Shown: in pieces, positions 6,180 through 12,955 of the stretch | How positions within the stretch are numbered: position 1 is the first letter of the stretch | Layout: the number at the start of each line of letters is the position of its first letter | Source: Candidatus Staskawiczbacteria bacterium | Lineage (GTDB): Bacteria; Patescibacteriota; Minisyncoccia; Minisyncoccales; Staskawiczbacteraceae | NCBI GenBank assembly: GCA_943354455.1 | Contig: CALRCB010000004.1 | Coordinates: 1-23,039, forward strand | DNA: 23,039 nt | Reading direction: 5' to 3' | Position numbers and translations under genes: made by a program | The notes under the pieces: generated by a model | Seen by the model: only the letters and a program-made list of their open reading frames with translations | What the model was told of the DNA's origin: nothing | Database searches by the model: none

Positions 6180-6208
6180 TTGTAAAAAATCGGAAAGTGG
6201 GTTAGAAT
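6180..6208 (+). promoter_or_regulatory. Promoter of the ATP synthase cluster
   Basis: TTGTAA (6180-6185), 17 nt and TAGAAT (6203-6208). ATG 6216 lies 7 nt after the -10, so the transcript should start at the codon itself. This favours 6216 over the ATG at 6207, which overlaps the -10. Confidence 0.65.
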
Positions 6209-6215
6209 GGCGCAT

Positions 6216-6947
6216 ATGCAGGAGATATCTCTAAAAGCAGAAGAGATTTTTAGGGTTGGAGGGTTTGCAATAACCAACAGCCTGCTGTTAACCTTTATCG
6301 TTACTGGGATATTGATTTTGTTAAGTTTGGTAATATATAAAAAAATAAATATTGTGCCCGGTAAGTTGCAATCCCTAGTTGAGCTAGCTATAGAAAAGTT
6401 ATTAGATTTGATGAAAATGATATTGGGATCTATAGAATTGGCAGAAAAATATTTGCCATTGATTGCCACCATTTTTATTTTCATTATGTTTTCAAACATC
6501 CTGGGGGTGCTTCCCGGAGTTGGGTCATGGTTGCGTTACAGTCACGGGCACGCCATTCCATTATTACGGGCTCCGGCTGCAGATTTGAATTTTACCTTAG
6601 CTTTTGCTATGATTTCCGTGATTTTGACCAATTTTTTTGGAATGGTGAGCGTTGGAGTATTAGTGCATATTAAAAAGTTTATTAATTTTTCCAGTCCAAT
6701 AAATTTTTTCGTAGGTATTTTGGAATTATTATCAGAAATAACGAGAGTCATATCATTTTCTTTTAGATTGTTTGGCAATATATTTGCTGGTGAAGTGTTG
6801 CTGGTTGTGATATTTTTCTTGCTTCCCTATGTTGTGCCAGTGCCATTTTTGATGTTAGAAATATTTTTTGGAATGATTCAGGCATTAATCTTTTCAATCT
6901 TGACGTTAGTAATTCTTGCCTTGCATACAACGGCTGCAGAACATTAA
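6216..6947 (+). CDS. atpB: F1Fo ATP synthase subunit a
   Basis: 243 aa, multi-span membrane stator subunit that forms the ion half-channels beside the c-ring. The key segment SFSFRLFGNIFAGE (181-193) contains the essential arginine (Arg184), and the last helices (FFGMIQALIFSILT) are typical. The start at 6216 is chosen from promoter spacing; the in-frame ATG 6207 would overlap the -10 box. It is the first gene of the cluster. No atpI or atpZ precedes it. Confidence 0.95.
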   Translation: MQEISLKAEEIFRVGGFAITNSLLLTFIVTGILILLSLVIYKKINIVPGKLQSLVELAIEKLLDLMKMILGSIELAEKYLPLIATIFIFIMFSNILGVLPGVGSWLRYSHGHAIPLLRAPAADLNFTLAFAMISVILTNFFGMVSVGVLVHIKKFINFSSPINFFVGILELLSEITRVISFSFRLFGNIFAGEVLLVVIFFLLPYVVPVPFLMLEIFFGMIQALIFSILTLVILALHTTAAEH

Positions 6948-6978
6948 ATAATATAAAAATATATTAATATAAAAATAT

Positions 6979-7036
6979 AAATTCTAAGCGCTAAACCCTA
7001 AACAATATTTTTTAGAATTTAGATACTAGAATTTAG
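6979..7036. repeat. Short inverted and direct repeats between atpB and atpE
   Basis: AAATTCTAA (6979-6987) has its exact inverse TTAGAATTT at 7012-7020, and TAGAATTTAG occurs twice in tandem order (7013-7022, 7027-7036). The 96-nt gap is very AT-rich. A processing site or stability hairpin affecting expression of subunit c is possible; nothing more can be said. Confidence 0.5.
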
Positions 7037-7043
7037 TAAAAAT

Positions 7044-7271
7044 ATGGAAATAGAATCAATGAGATTATTGGCAACCGGATTAACTGTTGCTGTAGGAGTA
7101 ATGGGTCCTGGAATAGCAGTTGGTTTAATTGGTACAGCGGCTTTAAATGGTATTGCTAGAAACCCTGAGGCTACTTCAAAAATTCAAACCAATATGATTT
7201 TAGCAATCGCTTTTGCTGAATCATTAGCTATTTACGCCTTGGTAATTGCACTAATTATTAAATTCGCATAA
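7044..7271 (+). CDS. atpE: F1Fo ATP synthase subunit c
   Basis: 75 aa, two membrane helices joined by the polar loop ARNPEA (38-43). The rotor ring carries the coupling ion on Glu59 in FAESLAIY. Ser60 and Tyr64 match the Na+-binding pattern of Ilyobacter-type c-subunits, but the helix-1 glutamine of that pattern is replaced by Val26, so the coupling ion cannot be assigned from sequence. It is preceded by an AT-rich gap and followed closely by atpF. Confidence 0.95.
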   Translation: MEIESMRLLATGLTVAVGVMGPGIAVGLIGTAALNGIARNPEATSKIQTNMILAIAFAESLAIYALVIALIIKFA

Positions 7272-7274
7272 AAA

Positions 7275-7781
7275 ATGGAAGCTTCTTTTTTAGAACAATT
7301 TGGAATTGATTGGAAGCTTTTTTTGAGCCAGTTAATAAACTTTGTCGTGATTTTGATAGTCTTGAGGTTTTTTGTATACAAACCTGTTTTGAAAATAATC
7401 AAAGAGCGAAATAAAAAAATTCAAGAGGGACTCGATAAAGCTAAAGAAGCAGGGATTCGATTACACGAGGTTGATCAAATTGCCAAAGAAAAAATAAGAG
7501 AGGCGAATAATGAGGCAATAAGTATTATGAACGCAACGCAACTTAAAGCTAAAGAGTTAGAAAATTCGTTGCAACAAAAAATAGAACAAAGTCACCTTCG
7601 ATCACAAAAAGAATTAGAAGAAAATTATAAAAAACAGCAAACACAAGCTCAAGAGGTGGTATTTAAAAATGCGGTTGATTTAGTTAAAAAAACTATCATA
7701 AAAACGGTTCAATTAAAACCAGCTGATATAGACGATTCTCTTATTGTAAAAGCAATTGAAAGTATAAAGAATGAAAAATAA
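7275..7781 (+). CDS. atpF: F1Fo ATP synthase subunit b
   Basis: 168 aa peripheral stalk subunit. An N-terminal membrane anchor (LSQLINFVVILIVLRFF, about 18-34) is followed by YKPV and a long charged, coiled-coil helix (about 40-150). Starts 3 nt after the atpE stop and overlaps atpH by 11 nt. No SD is visible; translational coupling with its neighbours is likely. Confidence 0.93.
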   Translation: MEASFLEQFGIDWKLFLSQLINFVVILIVLRFFVYKPVLKIIKERNKKIQEGLDKAKEAGIRLHEVDQIAKEKIREANNEAISIMNATQLKAKELENSLQQKIEQSHLRSQKELEENYKKQQTQAQEVVFKNAVDLVKKTIIKTVQLKPADIDDSLIVKAIESIKNEK

Positions 7782-8139
7782 TACCGCTTCATATGCAAGA
7801 GCTTTAGCCCAGATTCTTTCTAAAAATGAATTTGATGAAAAAAAGATTGTTAAAAATTTTGTGAAGCTTTTGGTTTCTGTAGGGTATGAAAATAAAGCAG
7901 AAGAAATTTTGGCCTTGACTGAAGATTTATTATTGCAAAAGCAAGGCAAAAATAAAATCACTTTTGAAACTGCCAGAACAGTAACACCTAGTCAAAAAAA
8001 AATAATGGAAAGTATTGTGAAAAAAGGGGATATAGTAAGTGAAAAAATTAACCCAGAATTAATCGCAGGAATAAAAATAATAATTAACGGTTCAATGCAA
8101 TTTGATGCTTCGATGCAAAGCAAATTGCAACACATATAA
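7771..8139 (+). CDS. atpH: F1Fo ATP synthase subunit delta, short form
   Basis: 122 aa against about 175-180 in most bacteria. It connects the alpha3beta3 head to the b stalk. The C-terminal signature is intact (INPELIAGIKIIINGSMQFD, then ASMQSKLQ), while the N-terminal helical domain that contacts alpha is reduced to roughly 60-70 residues. The gene overlaps atpF by 11 nt and ends 3 nt before atpA, so position and tail fix its identity. Confidence 0.9.
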   Translation: MKNNTASYARALAQILSKNEFDEKKIVKNFVKLLVSVGYENKAEEILALTEDLLLQKQGKNKITFETARTVTPSQKKIMESIVKKGDIVSEKINPELIAGIKIIINGSMQFDASMQSKLQHI

Positions 8140-8142
8140 GTT

Positions 8143-9666
8143 ATGGCAGAAGAAATATTATCAAAAATTAGACAAGCTATTGAAGAATATAAAAATGATC
8201 CACAGTGGGAAGAAATTGGAATGGTTACCGAAGTGGGTGACGGAATTCTAAAGATTTCTGGACTTAAAAATGTGCAGAGCCAAGAAGTATTGACGGTGGA
8301 AGCCGGCAAGGAAAAAATCCAAGCGGTGGTTTTAAACTTAGAAGAAACTTCAGTGGGAGCTTTGGTATTGGGAGAATTTTCAGCTATCAAAGCCGGTCAA
8401 ACCGTCAAAAGAACTAAACAATTATTATCAATTCCAGTTGGAGAAGAACTTTTGGGCAGAGTAGTGGATCCATTAGGAAACCCGCTTGACGGCAAAGGGC
8501 CTATTTTTTCTGCTGGAACAAAACCGCAATTAAATTTTTTGGAGAACGATGCGCCAAACGTATTGGCTCGTGAATCAGTTAATTATCCATTGCATACCGG
8601 TATCAAGTCTATTGATGCGATGATTCCTGTGGGAAGGGGTCAGCGAGAATTAATTATTGGAGACCGAGGTACGGGAAAAACCGCCATTGCTTTGGATATG
8701 ATTATTAATCAATCACAATCTTCCGACAATCCGGTAGTTTGCGTCTATGTAGCCGTTGGTCAAAAGGAATCAAAAATTGCCAAAATTGTAGAAACATTAA
8801 AAAAGCATAATGCCTTTGCTAATACGGTAGTTGTTTCGGCACCAGCTTCAAGTTCGGCATCAAGCTGGTACTTGGCTCCGTTTGGTGGATGTGCTATTGG
8901 AGAGTATTTTCGCGACAAAGGCCAAGATGCACTAATTATTTACGACGACTTATCAAAACACGCTTGGGCTTATCGACAAATTTCTTTGCTGTTGCGAAGA
9001 CCGCCGGGAAGAGAAGCCTATCCGGGCGATGTGTTTTACTTACATTCACGATTATTGGAACGGGCTGCTAAATTGTCTAAAGAAAATGGTGGAGGGTCGC
9101 TGACCGCTATGCCAATTATCGAAACTCAATTGGGTGATGTAACTGCTTATATTCCAACCAACGTAATTTCTATTACTGACGGGCAGATTTATTTGGAATC
9201 AGATTTGTTTTATCAGGGAATGCGACCAGCGGTGAACGTGGGGCTTTCAGTTTCACGCGTGGGCTCATCGGCGCAAACTAAAGCTATGAAAAAAGTGGCC
9301 GGAAAACTGCGACTTGAATTGGCGCAATTTAGAGAACTGCAAACTTTTATGCAATTTGCATCTGACGTTGACCCTGAAACTCGGGAAAGAATTAATAAAG
9401 GAAGAATTATGACTGAAATTTTAAAACAGTCTGATTTAAATCCATTCCCATTTGAAAAGCAGGTGCTCGTAATGTACGCTGCATTAAACGGATATTTTAA
9501 CAAATTTCAACCTGAGGAAATTCAAAAAATTGAAGCAAAGTTTTTAGAATATGTTGAAAATTTGCATAAAGATTTAATGGATTCATTGCGAAGCCAGCGC
9601 GCGATAACCGATGACATTGAAAAACAATTGAAAGAAGTAATCACAAAGTTTGTGGAAATCCAGTAA
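8143..9666 (+). CDS. atpA: F1Fo ATP synthase subunit alpha
   Basis: 507 aa, the non-catalytic nucleotide-binding subunit. The Walker A motif GDRGTGKT lies at 173-180, preceded by the N-terminal barrel, and VGLSVSRVGSSAQTKAMKK marks the conserved alpha core near residue 370. Length and order are normal. It is the last gene of the first atp segment; the next gene on this strand is atpG, about 410 nt away beyond an oppositely oriented gene. Confidence 0.97.
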   Translation: MAEEILSKIRQAIEEYKNDPQWEEIGMVTEVGDGILKISGLKNVQSQEVLTVEAGKEKIQAVVLNLEETSVGALVLGEFSAIKAGQTVKRTKQLLSIPVGEELLGRVVDPLGNPLDGKGPIFSAGTKPQLNFLENDAPNVLARESVNYPLHTGIKSIDAMIPVGRGQRELIIGDRGTGKTAIALDMIINQSQSSDNPVVCVYVAVGQKESKIAKIVETLKKHNAFANTVVVSAPASSSASSWYLAPFGGCAIGEYFRDKGQDALIIYDDLSKHAWAYRQISLLLRRPPGREAYPGDVFYLHSRLLERAAKLSKENGGGSLTAMPIIETQLGDVTAYIPTNVISITDGQIYLESDLFYQGMRPAVNVGLSVSRVGSSAQTKAMKKVAGKLRLELAQFRELQTFMQFASDVDPETRERINKGRIMTEILKQSDLNPFPFEKQVLVMYAALNGYFNKFQPEEIQKIEAKFLEYVENLHKDLMDSLRSQRAITDDIEKQLKEVITKFVEIQ

Positions 9667-9673
9667 TTTTAAA

Positions 9674-9703
9674 ATAAAAAAGGAGGTTCCCGAAGGTCCC
9701 TCC
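9674..9703 (-). terminator. Terminator of the inverted small gene
   Basis: On the minus strand GGAGG and CCTCC enclose an inner CC-TTCG-GG tetraloop, with two non-paired positions per side, followed by a T run. It lies just after the stop of the minus-strand gene at 9714. On the plus strand there is no T run, so it should not stop transcription from atpA. Confidence 0.75.
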
Positions 9704-9713
9704 ATGATTCGAA

Positions 9714-9986
9714 TTAGAGCCATTCCTGTTTTGGTTGCAGTGCCACTTTAATGCCCTCAAATAGAGAGCCTGTCCTGATTACTGCAATTTGATAACTAGA
9801 AAACCCTCTTTTCTTCATGTTTTCAGTCATGTTAAGGCCTTCTGGGGATTGCAGAGTATGCTTCAAAAGTGCAGAAAGAGTGTCGCCGATACCGTGTTCT
9901 TCTGCGATTTTCAGAAACTCCTCCCTGAACTGATTGTGTTGCTCTTTGTTTTTCGGGTCGAGCTTTATAAGAGGCGAAATATCCAT
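9714..9986 (-). CDS. Small protein of unknown function inserted in the atp cluster
   Basis: 90 aa, not recognised. It is soluble, mixed-charge and probably mostly helical (for example EQHNQFREEFLKIAEEHG, residues 16-33, and IGDTLSALLKHTL), with no Cys and no signal peptide. Reality of the gene is supported by a strong promoter on the same strand, an SD-like AGGTG upstream of the ATG, and a tailored terminator. It lies head to head with atpG and tail to tail with atpA, splitting the ATP synthase genes. A tiny reading frame (ATGCCTAAATAG, M-P-K-stop) sits in its leader. A regulatory role for ATP synthase is an attractive guess, but recent insertion of an unrelated gene explains the data equally well. 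Confidence 0.7.
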   Translation of the reverse strand: MDISPLIKLDPKNKEQHNQFREEFLKIAEEHGIGDTLSALLKHTLQSPEGLNMTENMKKRGFSSYQIAVIRTGSLFEGIKVALQPKQEWL

Positions 9987-10025
9987 TTAAACACCTGCTA
10001 TTTAGGCATAGCTGCCACGAGAGAA

Positions 10026-10055
10026 TTATCAACACCACTTATATCATTGTATATT
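10026..10055 (+). promoter_or_regulatory. Possible promoter for atpG
   Basis: TTATCA (10026-10031), 18 nt and TATATT (10050-10055), giving a start near 10062 and a leader of about 17 nt. It overlaps the divergent promoter of the inverted gene. It is weak, but atpG needs some promoter if atpA transcripts do not cross the inserted gene. Confidence 0.3.
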
Positions 10056-10074
10056 ATAAATAATTATTTGTCAA
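10046..10074 (-). promoter_or_regulatory. Strong promoter of the inverted gene
   Basis: Read on the minus strand: TTGACA (10074-10069), 17 nt and TACAAT (10051-10046). The predicted start near 10039 leaves a leader of roughly 50 nt before the ATG at 9986. Confidence 0.75.
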
Positions 10075-10078
10075 CAGT

Positions 10079-11008
10079 ATGGAAAATGTGCAGGACTTAA
10101 AAAAGCGCCTAAAATCAATCGGCAACATCAATAAAATTACCAAGGCAATGGAATTGGTGGCTGCCACAAAGATGCGAAGGGCGCAAGAAATTGCGCTGGC
10201 TTCGCGCCCCTACGCTTTTGCCGCATTAGATTTATTGGCCAACGTTTCGCTGTTAAATACTGATTTGCCGGAATTGTTAAAAGCCCGTAAAGTTGAAAAA
10301 ACATTATTTGTTTTGGTGGCTTCTGATAAAGGTTTGGCCGGCGCATTTAACAGTTCTGTTTTCAAAAAATTTGAATCAGTTTATAAAACTTCAAAAGATC
10401 AAGCAGTTTTTGTAACGGTTGGAGAAAAAGCCTTTAATTATGTTTCAAAAAAAAGGTTAACGGTTATTAAAAAGTTTACCAATGTGGGGGATTTTACTAC
10501 AACCGAGCAGGTGCAACCGTTGGCGGATTTTTTGGTGGCAGGGTATTTGGCGGGGGATTTTGACAAGGTAACGGTTTTTTCAACGCATTTTCGCTCTGCT
10601 CTGAAACAAGAATCGTTAACACGCGAAGTGTTGCCAATTACTTTTGAATCATTACAGCAAACGGTAAAAGATATTATTCCTGACAAAGGAAAGTTTGCTG
10701 ATTTAATAAAAGAACAACAGATAAATTTTGTGCCAAGTAAAGATGTGATTAATGAATATTTAGTGGAACCATCGGCAAAAGAGGTGTTAGCAGATTTGGC
10801 AAAGCATTTATTTTTTATGCAAATGTACCACTTAATTTTAGAAGCTAATGCTTCAGAACATGCCGCTCGCCGAATGGCTATGAAAACCGCTTCTGATAAC
10901 GCCGGCGAATTAAAACAGGCTTTGAATTTACAGTATAACAAAGTACGGCAAAGTGCGATTACCAACCAAATCATAGAAATTATCGCCGGCGCCGAAAGTT
11001 TAAATTAA
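10079..11008 (+). CDS. atpG: F1Fo ATP synthase subunit gamma
   Basis: 309 aa, the central rotor shaft. The N-terminal helix (KKRLKSIGNINKITKAMELV, about 8-27) and the C-terminal helix ending QYNKVRQSAITNQIIEIIAG form the coiled coil, with ASDKGLAGAFN as a middle signature. Length is normal. It opens the second atp segment and faces the inverted gene across a shared promoter region. Confidence 0.95.
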   Translation: MENVQDLKKRLKSIGNINKITKAMELVAATKMRRAQEIALASRPYAFAALDLLANVSLLNTDLPELLKARKVEKTLFVLVASDKGLAGAFNSSVFKKFESVYKTSKDQAVFVTVGEKAFNYVSKKRLTVIKKFTNVGDFTTTEQVQPLADFLVAGYLAGDFDKVTVFSTHFRSALKQESLTREVLPITFESLQQTVKDIIPDKGKFADLIKEQQINFVPSKDVINEYLVEPSAKEVLADLAKHLFFMQMYHLILEANASEHAARRMAMKTASDNAGELKQALNLQYNKVRQSAITNQIIEIIAGAESLN

Positions 11009-11030
11009 AATTATAATTTAAAAAATAACC

Positions 11031-12398
11031 ATGAACAAAGGAAAAATTATACAAATTATCGGGCCGGTGGTTGATGTGGAATTTTCTGACAAAGAAAGTT
11101 TGCCGGAAATTTATAACGCCCTAAAAGTGCAAGGCCCTAAAGGAGAGGTGATTTTAGAAGTGGTAAAACATTTAGACATTAAAAGTGTACGGGCTATCTC
11201 TTTGCAATCAACCGACGGTTTGCAACGGGGGTTGGAAGTGGCTGACACCGGAAAACAAATTGAAGTGCCGGTTGGTCCTGAAGTATTGGGAAACATTTTT
11301 AATGTATTGGGAAAAACCCTTAACGAAACTGATACTAAATTTAAAAAGTATTTGCCAATTCATAGGCAGGCGCCTCCATTTACTGAACAAGCCACTAAAA
11401 CCGAAGTGTTTGAAACCGGAATTAAAGTTATTGATTTAATTGCCCCATTTATTAAGGGAGGAAAAATTGGGTTGTTTGGGGGAGCAGGAGTGGGAAAAAC
11501 CGTGCTTATTCAGGAATTGATTAGAAACATCGCTGAAGAAGGCGGGGGAGTTTCGGTGTTTGCCGGGGTAGGAGAAAGAACCCGGGAGGGAAATGATTTG
11601 TATAAAGAAATGGCCGAATCCGGCGTTATCAGTAAAACGGCGTTGGTGTATGGGCAAATGAATGAAGTGCCCGGGGCTCGCGCAAGAGTGGCGCTTTCTG
11701 CCTTAACCATGGCAGAATATTTCCGCGATGAAGAAAATAAAAACGTACTGTTTTTCATTGATAATATTTTTAGATTTTCGCAAGCCGGGTCTGAACTTTC
11801 AACTCTTTTGGGCCGGATGCCATCGGCAGTGGGGTACCAGCCAACGTTGGCCCAAGAAATGGCTGAACTGCAAGAAAGAATTACTTCAACCACTAAAGGG
11901 TCAATTACATCAGTACAAGCCGTGTACGTGCCTGCTGACGACATTACCGACCCTGCGCCAGCCACAACCTTTTCCCACTTAGATTCTACCATTGTGCTTA
12001 ACCGCGCCTTAACCGAAATTGGTATTTATCCGGCCGTTGATCCGTTGGCTTCAACTTCAAGCGCCTTGGATCCAAAAATTGTGGGCGAAAAACATTACCA
12101 AACTGCCAGGGGAGTGCAGTTAACTTTGCAAAAATATAAAGATTTGCAAGACATTATTGCCATTTTGGGTATGGAAGAATTGTCAGATGATGATAAAAAA
12201 GTGGTTGCTCGCGCAAGAAAAATTCAGCGGTTTATGGCACAACCCTTTAACGTGGCCGAAATTTTTACTGGCGCTAAAGGAAAATATGTAAAATTGGAAG
12301 ATACGATTAATGGGTTTGCCGAAATTTTGGAAGGCAAGCACGATGACGTGCCCGAAGAGAATTTTTATATGAAAGGCGATATAAGTGAAATAAAATAA
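11031..12398 (+). CDS. atpD: F1Fo ATP synthase subunit beta
   Basis: 455 aa catalytic subunit. Walker A GGAGVGKT lies at 150-157, followed by GERTREGNDLY, the Walker B region FFIDNIFRFSQAGSE, and LGRMPSAVGYQPTL. Starts 22 nt after atpG without an SD and overlaps the atpC start by one base (TAATG). Confidence 0.97.
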   Translation: MNKGKIIQIIGPVVDVEFSDKESLPEIYNALKVQGPKGEVILEVVKHLDIKSVRAISLQSTDGLQRGLEVADTGKQIEVPVGPEVLGNIFNVLGKTLNETDTKFKKYLPIHRQAPPFTEQATKTEVFETGIKVIDLIAPFIKGGKIGLFGGAGVGKTVLIQELIRNIAEEGGGVSVFAGVGERTREGNDLYKEMAESGVISKTALVYGQMNEVPGARARVALSALTMAEYFRDEENKNVLFFIDNIFRFSQAGSELSTLLGRMPSAVGYQPTLAQEMAELQERITSTTKGSITSVQAVYVPADDITDPAPATTFSHLDSTIVLNRALTEIGIYPAVDPLASTSSALDPKIVGEKHYQTARGVQLTLQKYKDLQDIIAILGMEELSDDDKKVVARARKIQRFMAQPFNVAEIFTGAKGKYVKLEDTINGFAEILEGKHDDVPEENFYMKGDISEIK

Positions 12399-12637
12399 TG
12401 AAACTTTCGATTTATTCATTGAAAAAAGTAATATTTGCCGGAGAGGCAAGCCTTTTGAATTGCAATACGATTGCGGGAGAAATTACCATTTTAGATAATC
12501 ATGAAAACCTTATTACCGTTTTGGCGACGGGGGTTATGAAAGTAATTGATAAAGATAAAAAAGAAAACTTTTTTGAAATTAAATCAGGATTTTTGGAAGT
12601 GCGGCAGGGGAATGAGGTGCGCTGTATGGTGGAGTAG
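12398..12637 (+). CDS. atpC: F1Fo ATP synthase subunit epsilon, short form
   Basis: 79 aa against about 130 in most bacteria. The N-terminal beta sandwich is present (MKLSIYSLKKVIFAGEASLL, then GEITILDNHENLITVL), but the C-terminal helical hairpin that inhibits ATP hydrolysis in other species is absent. The start overlaps the atpD stop. It is the last gene of the cluster and is followed by a terminator. Confidence 0.9.
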   Translation: MKLSIYSLKKVIFAGEASLLNCNTIAGEITILDNHENLITVLATGVMKVIDKDKKENFFEIKSGFLEVRQGNEVRCMVE

Positions 12638-12650
12638 AAATCAAATTGTA

Positions 12651-12675
12651 AAACGGCCGGGTAACCGCCGTTTTT
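12651..12675 (+). terminator. Terminator of the ATP synthase cluster
   Basis: Stem AAACGGC/GCCGTTT (12651-12657 with 12667-12673) followed by a T run, 13 nt after the atpC stop. Confidence 0.8.
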
Positions 12676-12684
12676 GTTTGTCTA

Positions 12685-12712
12685 TTGACAATATTTTGAT
12701 ATTTTATAGGAT
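12685..12712 (+). promoter_or_regulatory. Promoter of the candidate small RNA
   Basis: Consensus TTGACA (12685-12690), 16 nt and TAGGAT (12707-12712). No credible coding frame follows before the next terminator. Confidence 0.65.
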
Positions 12713-12718
12713 ATGGGT

Positions 12719-12888
12719 ACCTGACTGGAGAACCTTATTGCTTTGGTTCTTCACGTACAGGACGGCATGTGTCTTGTGAGAGACCGGTCTAGCGGTCAAC
12801 CCGTTTCTCCATCTCGCAAGAGATTTTACACATGTGCAGTGATCGACAGGCATTATAGTGTACTAGCAACACACTATAGTGCTTTTTT
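12719..12888 (+). ncRNA. Candidate structured small RNA, about 170 nt, family unknown
   Basis: Bounded by a promoter and a strong terminator, with no gene inside, and visibly richer in G and C than other intergenic DNA here. Hand folding gives a 5' hairpin (GGAGAACC 12727-12734 with GGTTCTTC 12745-12752, closed further by CCTG/CAGG) and a long second arm with three stacked helices: CATGTGT/ACACATG (12766-12772, 12828-12834), CTTGTGAGA/TCTCGCAAG (12773-12781, 12812-12820) and GACCG/CGGTC (12782-12786, 12793-12797). The terminator forms the 3' end. I looked for SRP RNA apical-loop sequence, a tRNA-like domain and a clear 6S-type closing stem and found none. It could be a trans-acting RNA or a divergent member of a known class. 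Confidence 0.6.
12850..12888 (+). terminator. Terminator at the 3' end of the candidate small RNA
   Basis: A 12-bp stem (12850-12861 with 12871-12882, one G-T pair) with a 9-nt loop, followed by six T. Confidence 0.9.
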
Positions 12889-12920
12889 CTTGTAAAATGT
12901 TCAAAAAACGAGGTATTTGT

Positions 12921-12949
12921 TTGACATTTGGGTGAAAATAAGGTAAAAT
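12921..12949 (+). promoter_or_regulatory. Promoter of the DEAD-box helicase, leaderless type
   Basis: Consensus TTGACA (12921-12926), 17 nt and TAAAAT (12944-12949); the ATG follows after 6 nt. Confidence 0.75.
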
Positions 12950-12955
12950 AAATAT

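Noticed and set aside
6207..6215. Upstream ATG start for atpB
   Set aside because: It overlaps the -10 box of the best promoter, and transcription is expected to start after it.
12719..12888. Candidate RNA as SRP RNA or 6S RNA
   Set aside because: The conserved SRP apical-loop sequence is absent, and 5' and 3' ends do not form the long closing helix expected of 6S; a divergent member cannot be fully excluded by eye.
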